This document shows, piece after piece, positions 1-8,707 of a DNA stretch of 12,465 bases. The notes under the pieces are model-generated. The model saw nothing but the letters and a program-made list of their open reading frames with translations. It was not told where the DNA came from and did no database searches. Position numbers and translations under genes: made by a program. The DNA lies in contig JACMOT010000212.1 of the NCBI GenBank assembly GCA_014377915.1, forward strand, positions 1-12,465, in the 5' to 3' direction. Within the stretch, counting starts at the first letter, position 1; every line of letters starts with the position of its first letter. This stretch comes from Tardiphaga sp. Lineage in GTDB: Bacteria > Pseudomonadota > Alphaproteobacteria > Rhizobiales > Xanthobacteraceae.

Positions 1-957
<957 letters not shown>

Positions 958-1011
958 AAGTCGCTCCCGAACCCCGGATGGTGAAGCTGGAATCTGTGTT
1001 GGATCTAGCTT

Positions 1012-1039
1012 GGCATATCGTATACCACGATCGCTTCAA
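1012..1039 (-). promoter_or_regulatory. Possible sucC promoter and overlapping imperfect palindrome
   Basis: Reading the minus strand, TTGAAG (1034-1039) and TATGCC (1012-1017) are separated by 16 bases and could be weak -35 and -10 elements about 55-80 bases upstream of the sucC ATG. The same segment holds an imperfect palindrome, GGTATACGATATGCC on the minus strand (about 1012-1026), which could be a regulator site. A terminator-like hairpin between mdh and this point makes a separate sucC promoter plausible. Matches to consensus are poor, so this is only a candidate. Confidence 0.22.
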
Positions 1040-1122
1040 GTCAAAAGCCGCGCAGTTCCGGATTGAGATGCTGGTTGGCGCCGAGGTTCATGGGGTACCT
1101 GCCAACATCGCCAGATGCAGAA

Positions 1123-1145
1123 CCGGCACCCTTTTGGGGTGCCGG
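1123..1145 (-). terminator. Stem-loop between mdh and sucC, likely mdh terminator or attenuator
   Basis: CCGGCACCC at 1123-1131 pairs perfectly with GGGTGCCGG at 1137-1145, a 9 bp GC-rich stem with a five-base loop. It begins 15 bases after the mdh stop codon in the direction of transcription. The sequence that follows on the minus strand is TTCTGC, so the U-tail is weak. It could end mdh transcripts, only partly reduce read-through to sucC, or protect the mdh 3' end. Confidence 0.55.
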
Positions 1146-1160
1146 AAACTCAGTCTTGAT

Positions 1161-2189
<1,029 letters not shown>

Positions 2190-2265
2190 TTATCCCTTTC
2201 GCAGGAACCGTTCAAGTCGGGGCCGCCGCAATTGTCCGGCGCCGGGCTGCAATGCGAAATTGGTT

Positions 2266-2394
2266 GTCATTCCCGGGGCGCGGGCGGCGCCAGCCGAACC
2301 CGAACCCGAACCCGGAATCCCGCAATGGCATTGAACATGCCGCGGTCCCGGGTTCGCGTTCGGCTCGCGCGCGACGCTCGCGCCCCGGGACGAC
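2266..2394. repeat. Large imperfect intergenic palindrome (dispersed-repeat type)
   Basis: The two halves are inverted copies of each other. GTCATTCCCGGGGCGCG at 2266-2282 mirrors the sequence ending in CGCGCCCCGGGACGAC (about 2379-2394), and GCCGAACCCGAACCCG at 2293-2308 mirrors 2349-2364 with one mismatch. Three tandem GAACCC units at 2296-2313 sit in the left half only. The folded arms are about 50 bases each. From memory, similar sequences (GTCATTCCGGGGCG...GAACCCGG) occur in many intergenic positions in Bradyrhizobium-group genomes; that they are the same family is inference. It occupies most of the gap between zapE and mdh and could act as a transcript stabiliser, terminator or non-autonomous mobile palindrome. 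Confidence 0.7.
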
Positions 2395-2403
2395 CATGAA
2401 GCC

Positions 2404-3588
2404 CTACGTCTCCACCAGCCCCGTGGTGGCGCCGGACGCGGTGGAATCGCCGCGGCCGTGCGGCAGAGCGAGGTAGGTTTCCGAGCCCATCTCGAACAGC
2501 CGCGACGCGGTACGGGCAAACTCCATCGCCTCGAACCCTTGGCTGGCCTGGTACAGCGCCTGCGGCTCGGCCGCGGCCGAGGCCATCAGCTTCACCGCAT
2601 TGTCATACAGCGTGTCGATCAGGGCGATAAAGCGCTTGGCGGCGTTGCGGTCGCCATAATCCATCATCGGAATCCGGTCGATGAACAGCGTGTGATAATC
2701 ATGCGCCAACCGCAGGTAATCGGAAGCGCCGAGCGGCTTCTCGCAGAGATCGCCGAACGCAAAGCGCGCAACGCCGTGCGCCTCGCGCGGCACGTGCAGC
2801 GTGCGGCCCTTGATTGCGATGTCGCGCGGTCGGCCAGGCGAGCCGCCGGTCAGCTTCCTGAAGGCGGCGTCAAGCGCGGTCTCGGCGGCAGGGTCGGCCG
2901 GTACCAGCCAGGTCTTCAGGCCGGCCAGCTTTTCCAGCCGGAAATCAGTGCGCGAATCCAGCCGCAGCACTTCCATGTGGGCTTCGATCTGCTTGATGAA
3001 AGGCAGGAACAGCGCGCGGTTGAGCCCGCCCTTGTAGAGGTTGACCGGCTCGACATTGGAGGTCGCGAACACCACCGTGCCGAGCTCGAACAACCGCGAA
3101 AACAGCCGGCCAAGGATCATCGCGTCGGCAATGTCGGTGACGTGGAATTCGTCGAAGCACAACAGCCAGGCTTCCTCGAAGATCGAGTTGGCGGTCAGCG
3201 CGATGACATCGCCGTCCGGCAATTCGCCCTTCGCGACCTTCTGGCGAAAGCCGTAGATCCGCTCGTGCACCTCGGCCATGAATTCGTGAAAATGCCAGCG
3301 CCGCTTGTGGCTGACCGAGCTGCTCTCGAAGAACAGGTCCATCAGCATGGTCTTGCCGCGGCCAACCTCGCCATGAACATACAGGCCGCGCGGGGGGCCG
3401 CCATTCTTGTCGGCGAACATGCGGCCGAGAAAGCCCTGTTTGCGCGGCGGCCTGTAGCTCGACAGCGTCGCATCAAGCTGCGCAATGGCTTCGACGGCGC
3501 GCGCCTGCGCCGGATCGGCCTCGATGGCGCCGCGGGCGACAAGCGACTGGTAATTTTCGCGGAAGGAAGCGGGGGGGACGGAGGACAT
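2404..3588 (-). CDS. zapE: Cell division protein ZapE / AFG1-family ATPase
   Basis: This is a P-loop AAA-type ATPase of the AFG1/LACE1/ZapE family. In E. coli ZapE associates with the Z-ring and affects FtsZ bundling; mitochondrial Afg1 helps quality control of respiratory complexes. The product is 394 residues from the chosen ATG. Walker A GEVGRGKT is at 73-80, the family motif WHFHEFM at 98-104, Walker B LLCFDEFHVTD at 142-152, and the sensor region TSNVEP around 176-181, followed by the family-typical NLYKGGLNR. The ATG at 3588 (MSSVPPASF) is preferred; a GTG at 3606 in the same frame would add six residues. Neither has a clear Shine-Dalgarno. A GGGGC/GCCCC hairpin (3589-3603) abuts the ATG on the mRNA. 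The gene lies upstream of mdh, separated by the large palindrome, and downstream of thpR. Confidence 0.93.
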   Translation of the reverse strand: MSSVPPASFRENYQSLVARGAIEADPAQARAVEAIAQLDATLSSYRPPRKQGFLGRMFADKNGGPPRGLYVHGEVGRGKTMLMDLFFESSSVSHKRRWHFHEFMAEVHERIYGFRQKVAKGELPDGDVIALTANSIFEEAWLLCFDEFHVTDIADAMILGRLFSRLFELGTVVFATSNVEPVNLYKGGLNRALFLPFIKQIEAHMEVLRLDSRTDFRLEKLAGLKTWLVPADPAAETALDAAFRKLTGGSPGRPRDIAIKGRTLHVPREAHGVARFAFGDLCEKPLGASDYLRLAHDYHTLFIDRIPMMDYGDRNAAKRFIALIDTLYDNAVKLMASAAAEPQALYQASQGFEAMEFARTASRLFEMGSETYLALPHGRGDSTASGATTGLVET

Positions 3589-3657
3589 GGGGGCTAACGG
3601 CCCCACCCCGGCGCAAATTGCAAGCCGCGAAATCGTGGAAGAGATATGCGGGCTCTT

Positions 3658-3690
3658 GCTTCCCCTCCCTCAAAAAGGGGGAGGGGAAGC
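3658..3690 (-). terminator. Strong stem-loop between thpR and zapE
   Basis: GCTTCCCCTCCC at 3658-3669 pairs perfectly with GGGAGGGGAAGC at 3679-3690, a 12 bp stem with a nine-base loop. It lies 21 bases past the thpR stop and 70 bases before the zapE start, so it is placed to end thpR transcripts. Neither strand has a long T-run after it, so it may instead be an intergenic palindrome or an mRNA-stabilising hairpin. The rest of the 123-base gap shows nothing recognisable. Confidence 0.45.
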
Positions 3691-3711
3691 GAGAAAGTGT
3701 TTCACGCCGTC

Positions 3712-4248
3712 TTACGCACTCAACGCATAAGCATCCTCGACCACATAGGGACCGCCACCGGTTGAGGCGCGCGACGAATACAGCACGAAGCGTGACGCCT
3801 TGAAAGTCCTGGTCGGGAAATAGCCGCGCACCGCGAGATAGTCGGCGACGTCCTGGTTGGAGGCGTCGCGCAATCGCGCCAGCGTGACGTGCGGGATGAA
3901 CTTGCGTCCCTCGGGGTCGAGCCCGCAGCGTCGGATCAATCGCTCCAACTCGGCCTGCAACTCGATCAACGGCCGGCTCGGCACCACCTGGGCGACCACG
4001 GCGCGGGGCTTCTTGCCGCCGAAACTCGATAGACCCTGCAGCGCGACCTCGAATGGCTTGCGGTTGACGCGGTCGAGCAGTGAGGCGATTTCATTCGCCG
4101 CCACGCCGTCGATATCGCCGATGAAGCGCAGCGTGACGTGGTAGTTCTCGGGATCGATCCAGCGGGCGCCGGGCAGGCCACCCCGCAAACCTGATAGGGT
4201 CTGGCCAATATCGGCCGGTATTTCCAGTCCGGTGAACAAACGCGGCAT
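3712..4248 (-). CDS. thpR: RNA 2',3'-cyclic phosphodiesterase (2'-5' RNA ligase family)
   Basis: It belongs to the 2H phosphoesterase superfamily, whose bacterial members hydrolyse 2',3'-cyclic phosphate RNA ends to 2'-phosphate and can ligate tRNA halves through 2'-5' bonds in vitro. The product has 178 residues, the usual family length. Both catalytic HxT motifs are present: HVTL at 37-40 and HVTL at 120-123, each followed by an arginine-containing strand. The N-terminus MPRLFTGLEIP is typical. A longer in-frame start exists at 4491 but would run through two leader hairpins and into tesA. The ATG at 4248 has an excellent AAGGAG Shine-Dalgarno at 4255-4260. The start and family are secure; the physiological substrate is not known from the sequence. 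Confidence 0.93.
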   Translation of the reverse strand: MPRLFTGLEIPADIGQTLSGLRGGLPGARWIDPENYHVTLRFIGDIDGVAANEIASLLDRVNRKPFEVALQGLSSFGGKKPRAVVAQVVPSRPLIELQAELERLIRRCGLDPEGRKFIPHVTLARLRDASNQDVADYLAVRGYFPTRTFKASRFVLYSSRASTGGGPYVVEDAYALSA

Positions 4249-4273
4249 AACGTGCTCCTTACTGCAAGGACCC

Positions 4274-4349
4274 GATCTTCGCCGAACAGTGGAATCCACT
4301 TCTCGGCGAAAATCATGTCCCAACAAAAGGGTCGGTGACGAATCACCGA
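4274..4349 (-). repeat. Two adjacent stem-loops in the thpR leader
   Basis: The first element, 4274-4314, folds almost end to end: 4274-4285 pairs with 4303-4314, AGTGG at 4288-4292 pairs with CCACT at 4296-4300, and the loop has three bases. As minus-strand RNA the 19-position stem has two G-U pairs and a single A-G mismatch; the plus strand pairs less well. The second, 4332-4349, is a perfect 7 bp stem, TCGGTGA/TCACCGA, with a CGAA loop; on the plus strand it is followed by TAACTTTTTT. The first hairpin ends 13 bases from the thpR ribosome-binding site. It resembles intergenic palindromes common in Rhizobiales genomes (recollection). A third, weaker stem at 4380-4397 (CGAAGC/GCTTCG) may help end tesA transcripts. 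Confidence 0.6.
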
Positions 4350-4450
4350 TAACTTTTTTAACCGACTTCTGTGACTCTGCGAAGCCGCGCCGCTTCGTCG
4401 CCATCAAGGTTCCGGGGAAAGCGGATGGCAGGGTCGAGGCTACCGGTTTT

Positions 4451-5146
4451 TCAACGGGGGTGCTTGCTGATTGATCCGACAAATGCCTCAACGCTGGGCA
4501 GGATATTCTTCACCACGACGTCCACCCCTTCGGGGGTAGGATGCATGCCATCAGCCAGTGCCAGGCTGGTATTGCCGGCGACGCCTTCGAGGAAAAAGGG
4601 ATATAGCGGCACATTAAATTCCCGGGCCAGGTCCGGGTAGATAGAGTTGAATTTCTCTGCATAATCCGCGCCGTAGTTCGGTGGCGCCAGCATGCCGCAC
4701 AGCAGCACTGCGATGTTGCGTTTCTGTAGCCGCTGGATGATCTCGGTCAGTGCCGCGCGCGGCACTTTCGGATCGGTGCCGCGCAAAGCGTCGTTGGCGC
4801 CGAGTTCGAGGATCACACCCTCGGTGCCTTCCGGCACCGACCAGTCGAGCCGACCGAGGCCGCCCGAGGTGGTGTCGCCGGACACTCCGGCATTGATCAT
4901 GTCGGTGGCGATACCCTTGTCCTTCAGTGCGGCCTGCAGTCGCACCGGGAACGCCGCCGAGGCCGCCAGGCCGTAGCCGGCGCTCAGTGAATCCCCGAGC
5001 ACGACCAGCTTGATGGGCCTGGCTAAATCCTGGGCCGTCGCGGGCGCCATCGGAATCGCCAGCATCAACCCGGCAGCAAGCAGCCACATAAACGTGCGCT
5101 TCAGCCCCTCGACCGCCGCCAAGAAAGTGCCATATGAAGTCCGCAT
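4451..5146 (-). CDS. tesA: Exported SGNH-family arylesterase / acyl-CoA thioesterase I-like hydrolase
   Basis: This GDSL/SGNH serine hydrolase of the TesA group (thioesterase I, lysophospholipase L1, arylesterase) should act in the periplasm on acyl esters or thioesters. From the ATG at 5146 the product has 231 residues. A charged N-region (about 1-18), a hydrophobic stretch FMWLLAAGLMLAI (19-31) and APATA before Q39 form a signal peptide, cut probably after A38. Block I VVLGDSLSAGYG places the nucleophile at S53; block II has G90 in GVSGDTTSGG; block III GAND gives N118; block V DGMHPT gives D199 and H202. Other possible starts are 5158 (four residues longer) and 5089 (shorter, starting MWLL); none has a strong Shine-Dalgarno. 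It is divergent from ybbA, as in E. coli, and here the start codons overlap. Confidence 0.92.
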   Translation of the reverse strand: MRTSYGTFLAAVEGLKRTFMWLLAAGLMLAIPMAPATAQDLARPIKLVVLGDSLSAGYGLAASAAFPVRLQAALKDKGIATDMINAGVSGDTTSGGLGRLDWSVPEGTEGVILELGANDALRGTDPKVPRAALTEIIQRLQKRNIAVLLCGMLAPPNYGADYAEKFNSIYPDLAREFNVPLYPFFLEGVAGNTSLALADGMHPTPEGVDVVVKNILPSVEAFVGSISKHPR

Positions 5147-5855
5147 GGACACTTTCATTAAAGACTCACCGTCGGTCGGCGTTTTGCCGGATACCATTTC
5201 CATCTCGAACCTCAACCTGTCGCTCGGCTCCGGGGCCGCGCGGGTGCATATTCTCAAGGATATCAGCCTGCGCGTGGCCCCCGGCGAAGCGATCGGGCTG
5301 ATCGGCCCGTCCGGTTCCGGCAAGTCGACGCTGCTGATGGTGATGGCAGGACTCGAGCGCCCTGATAGCGGAGAGGTGGTAGTCAACGGGACCTCTTTCA
5401 ATAGACTCGACGAGGACGGTCTCGCACGGTTTCGTGGTCGCCACGTCGGCATCGTGTTCCAGTCCTTCCATCTGATCCCGACCATGACCGCGCTGGAAAA
5501 CGTCGCGGTGCCGCTCGAACTCGCCGGCCATGCCGATCCGATGGGGCGCGCCGCGCGCGAATTGCAATCGGTGGGACTTGGCGCCCGGCTGCATCATTAC
5601 CCCACGCAATTGTCCGGCGGCGAGCAGCAGCGCGTCGCGCTGGCCCGCGCGCTGGCGCCGGATCCGGCGATCCTGGTGGCCGACGAACCGACCGGTAATC
5701 TCGATGAATCCACCGGCAGCCAGATCGTCGATCTGCTGTTCGCACAACATGCTGAACGCGGCATGACGCTGGTACTGGTGACCCATGACACCGCGCTGGC
5801 GCATCGCTGCGACCGCGTCGTGCGGCTGCGCTCCGGCCATATCGAGACGGCCTGA
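5145..5855 (+). CDS. ybbA: ABC transporter ATP-binding protein, YbbA/LolD type
   Basis: This cytoplasmic ATPase subunit pairs with the YbbP-like permease encoded three bases downstream. The 236-residue product shows Walker A GPSGSGKST at 54-62, Q-loop Q106 in GIVFQSFHL, signature LSGGEQQR at 156-163, Walker B ILVADEPTGNLD at 176-187 with catalytic E181, and the H-loop at H214 (VTHD). FQSFHLIPTMTALENV and EPTGNLD are typical of the MacB/LolD/FtsE branch, which drives FtsX-type permeases. The ATG at 5145 has GAAG six bases upstream; an in-frame ATG at 5010 would lie deep inside tesA and is rejected. Divergence from tesA matches the E. coli tesA/ybbA-ybbP locus. The substrate of this transporter is not established; lipoprotein or lipid handling in the envelope is only an analogy. 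Confidence 0.93.
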   Translation: MDTFIKDSPSVGVLPDTISISNLNLSLGSGAARVHILKDISLRVAPGEAIGLIGPSGSGKSTLLMVMAGLERPDSGEVVVNGTSFNRLDEDGLARFRGRHVGIVFQSFHLIPTMTALENVAVPLELAGHADPMGRAARELQSVGLGARLHHYPTQLSGGEQQRVALARALAPDPAILVADEPTGNLDESTGSQIVDLLFAQHAERGMTLVLVTHDTALAHRCDRVVRLRSGHIETA

Positions 5856-5858
5856 ATC

Positions 5859-8426
5859 ATGACCGCCATTTCCGAGACCGTTCCCAGCAGCCGTGGCCCG
5901 TCGCTGGCGTTTCGCTACGCTCTGCGCGAGATGCGCAGCGGGCTGCGCGGCTTCTATGTTTTCATCGCCTGCATCGCGCTCGGCGTGATGGCCATCGCCG
6001 GCGTCGGCTCGGTCGCCGCCTCGCTCAGCGAGGGCCTGGCGCGCGAGGGCCGCACCCTGCTTGGCGGCGACGCCGCGTTCTCGCTGATGCAGCGCGAGGC
6101 CAAGCCCGATGAACTGGCGTATTTGCGCGCCCAGGGCCAGGTCTCGAGCGTCGCCACGCTGCGCGGCATGGCGCGGGCACCGGACGGCAATCTGGCGCTG
6201 GTCGAGACCAAGGCGGTCGACGGCGCCTATCCGATGCTGGGCAAGGTGACGATGGCGCCGGACATGCCGGTGGCCGAGTTGCTCGCCGAGCGCGACGGCG
6301 CATTTGGCGCGGCGACCGATTCGGTATTGCTGGCGCGGCTTGGTCTCAAGGTTGGCGATCGCCTCACCGTCGGCAGCGCCACCTTCCAGATCCGCAGCGA
6401 AATCTCGGCCGAGCCGGACAAGCTCGCCGGCGGCGTCGGTTTTGCGCCGCGCTTCCTCGCCAGTGAGGACGCCTTGCGCGCGACAAAATTGTTGCAGCCC
6501 GGCAGTCTGGTGCGCTGGATCTACCGCGCCAGGCTGGCCGACGGCGCTAATAACCGCGCCGCTGGCACGCTGGCCGACAACGCCCGCGCAGCGCTGCCGC
6601 AGGCTGGCTGGGAAATCCGCACCCGCGACAATGCCTCACCGCAGCTCGAGCGCACCATCACCCGCTTCACCCAGTTCCTGACGCTGGTCGGCCTTGCCGC
6701 GCTGCTGGTCGGCGGCGTTGGCGTCGCCAATGCCGTGAAGAGCCATATCGACCGCCGCCGCGACGTCATCGCCTCGCTGAAGGCGCTGGGCGCCACCGGC
6801 CGCGACGTGTTCGCGATCTATCTGACCCAGGTGCTGGTGCTGGCGGCGGTCGGCTCGCTGATCGGGCTGCTGCTCGGCGCGGCGCTGCCCTTCATCATCG
6901 TCGGCCTGTTCGGCAGCCTGCTGCCGTTGCCGGTGGTTCCCGCGCTGCATCCCGGTGAACTGGCGCTCTCGCTGCTCTATGGCCTGCTGACAGCTCTGGC
7001 CTTCGGCCTGTGGCCGCTCGCGCGGGTGCATGATGTGCCGGTGGCGGCGTTGTTCCGTGACGCCGTATCCGGCGAAACCCATCGGCCGAAGCTGCGCTAC
7101 ATCCTGTGGATGGCAGGGGTGATCGCGCTGTTGATCGCCGTGGTGATCGGGCTGGCCTACGACAAGCGCGTGGCCGCGGTGTTCGTGGTGTCGTCAATCG
7201 TGATATTCGCCGTGTTGCGCGTCATTGCCTCGGCGATGATGGCGCTGGCCAAGCGGCTGCCGCGGCCGGGCATGACCATGCTTCGGCTGGCGATCGCCAA
7301 TATCTACCGGCCCGGCGCGCTGACGCCCTCGGTGGTGATGTCACTCGGGCTAGGCCTCACCGTGCTGGTGACCATCACCCAGATCGACGGCAATCTGCGT
7401 CGCCAGTTCATGGCGGCGCTGCCGGAGAAGGCGCCGTCTTTCTACTTCATCGACATTCCCTCCACGGAGGCGGATCGGTTCGGCGCCTTTCTCAAAGAGA
7501 AGGCGCCGCACTCGACGGTCGAGGACGTGCCGATGCTGCGTGGTCGCATCGTCTCGGCCCGCGGCGTCAAGGCCGAGGATCTGAAACCCTCGTCGGATGC
7601 CGAATGGGTGCTGCAGAGCGACCGCGGCCTGAGCTACACCAATGAGGTGCCGGCTGGCTCCAAGCTGGTCGAGGGCGAGTGGTGGGCGAAGGATTACAGC
7701 GGTCCGCCGCTGGTGTCGTTCGAGAAGAAGCTGGCCGACGGGCTGGGCCTGAAGGTCGGTGACGACGTCGTGGTCAACGTCCTCGGCCGCGACATTTCCG
7801 CCAGGATCTCCAACATGCGCACAGTCGACTGGCAGAGCCTGGGCATCAATTTTGTCCTCGTGTTCTCGCCCAACACATTTCGCGGCGCGCCGCATACCCA
7901 TATCGCCACGCTGACCGAAGCCAGGGCCGATCCCTCCGGCGATGCCGCCTTGATCAAGGCGGTGGCCGAGGCCTTTCCGATGATCACCAGCGTCCGGGTC
8001 CGCGAGGCGCTCGACACCATCGGAACCGTGGTCACCAATCTGGTGCTGGCGATTCGCGGCGCCAGCGCGGTGACGCTGCTGTCGGCGATCCTGGTGCTGG
8101 GCGGGGCGCTGGCCGCCGGCCATCGCCACCGCGTCTATGATGCCGTGATCCTGAAGACGCTGGGCGCCACGCGGGCGCGGCTGCTCGGCGCCTACGCGCT
8201 GGAATATCTGATGATCGGCTTTGCAACCGCCGTGTTCGGAGTGGCCGCCGGGTCGGTCGCGGCCTGGCTGATCGTGACCCGGCTGATGACCCTGAGCTTC
8301 ATCTGGCAGGCCGGCAGCGCTGCCGGCGTGGTGCTGGCTGCGCTTATTGTCACAGTTGGGCTTGGCCTGGCGGGTACGCTAGTAGCCCTCAACCAGAAAC
8401 CGGCGTCCGTGCTGCGTAATTTGTAA
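5859..8426 (+). CDS. ybbP: FtsX-family ABC transporter permease, YbbP type
   Basis: This is an 855-residue inner-membrane permease, partner of the ATPase upstream (gap of three bases, surely one operon). The layout is that of YbbP-like proteins with about ten helices: roughly 32-56, then a periplasmic MacB-like domain (57-270), helices near 272-295, 320-350, 368-390, 415-434, 437-463 and 490-508, a second periplasmic domain (510-720), and helices near 725-755, 780-808 and 820-842. Two FtsX core repeats are visible: RRRDVIASLKALGATGRDVF at 299-318 and the similar VYDAVILKTLGATRARLL at 759-776, the cytoplasmic coupling segments. The ATG at 5859 directly follows the ybbA TGA with no strong Shine-Dalgarno, suggesting translational coupling. 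Helix borders are judged by eye. The substrate is unknown. Confidence 0.92.
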   Translation: MTAISETVPSSRGPSLAFRYALREMRSGLRGFYVFIACIALGVMAIAGVGSVAASLSEGLAREGRTLLGGDAAFSLMQREAKPDELAYLRAQGQVSSVATLRGMARAPDGNLALVETKAVDGAYPMLGKVTMAPDMPVAELLAERDGAFGAATDSVLLARLGLKVGDRLTVGSATFQIRSEISAEPDKLAGGVGFAPRFLASEDALRATKLLQPGSLVRWIYRARLADGANNRAAGTLADNARAALPQAGWEIRTRDNASPQLERTITRFTQFLTLVGLAALLVGGVGVANAVKSHIDRRRDVIASLKALGATGRDVFAIYLTQVLVLAAVGSLIGLLLGAALPFIIVGLFGSLLPLPVVPALHPGELALSLLYGLLTALAFGLWPLARVHDVPVAALFRDAVSGETHRPKLRYILWMAGVIALLIAVVIGLAYDKRVAAVFVVSSIVIFAVLRVIASAMMALAKRLPRPGMTMLRLAIANIYRPGALTPSVVMSLGLGLTVLVTITQIDGNLRRQFMAALPEKAPSFYFIDIPSTEADRFGAFLKEKAPHSTVEDVPMLRGRIVSARGVKAEDLKPSSDAEWVLQSDRGLSYTNEVPAGSKLVEGEWWAKDYSGPPLVSFEKKLADGLGLKVGDDVVVNVLGRDISARISNMRTVDWQSLGINFVLVFSPNTFRGAPHTHIATLTEARADPSGDAALIKAVAEAFPMITSVRVREALDTIGTVVTNLVLAIRGASAVTLLSAILVLGGALAAGHRHRVYDAVILKTLGATRARLLGAYALEYLMIGFATAVFGVAAGSVAAWLIVTRLMTLSFIWQAGSAAGVVLAALIVTVGLGLAGTLVALNQKPASVLRNL

Positions 8427-8607
8427 CCCGAAACGGCGCCAGCGGCCTCCAGCCAGCGAGTTTTCGCCAAAAAAAGAGGCGTCGCGGGTCTCCGGGGTTT
8501 CCCAGCGAACATAGGCGGATTATGGAGCGACATTCCGCCACGCGTGGAAGCTTGCGCTCAGTGTGTTAGTTTACCAAATACCCCTCTGGGTCAGAGTTTC
8601 GGCGCGG

Positions 8608-8652
8608 ATGACAAGGATTTCATGTCATTAGCGCTCGCCTCTGGGATACAAT
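8608..8652 (+). promoter_or_regulatory. Candidate operator and -10 element in the leader of the Bax-inhibitor-1 gene
   Basis: The 281-base gap between ybbP and the next gene is long enough for an independent promoter. TACAAT at 8647-8652 matches five of six bases of the -10 consensus and sits 56 bases before the ATG; no good -35 is seen 16-18 bases upstream. Just upstream is an inverted repeat, ATGACA (8608-8613) and TGTCAT (8623-8628) with a nine-base spacer, which looks like a dimeric regulator site. Farther upstream are a 10 bp perfect palindrome CCACGCGTGG (8538-8547) and a stem GGCGGA/TCCGCC (8514-8519, 8534-8539). The function of each is inferred from symmetry alone. Confidence 0.3.
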
Positions 8653-8707
8653 TCGGACCAGCGACGCAAACCCTTTGCGGTCGGCTGGACAACACAGGAT
8701 TTCGACC

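Noticed and set aside
2458..3597. Long open frame (379 codons) on the plus strand opposite zapE
   Set aside because: Mirror frame of the intact zapE gene; no motif, and no ribosome-binding site supports it.
4249..4491. N-terminal extension of thpR to a start at 4491
   Set aside because: The extension reads through two stem-loops and into the tesA 3' end, while the ATG at 4248 has an ideal Shine-Dalgarno.
5010..5144. N-terminal extension of ybbA to a start at 5010
   Set aside because: The extra residues are the antisense of the tesA signal-peptide region and do not resemble ABC ATPases.
5147..5485. N-terminal extension of tesA to a start at 5485
   Set aside because: It would overlap over 300 bases of ybbA on the other strand, including the Walker A coding region, and would put the signal peptide in the middle of the protein.
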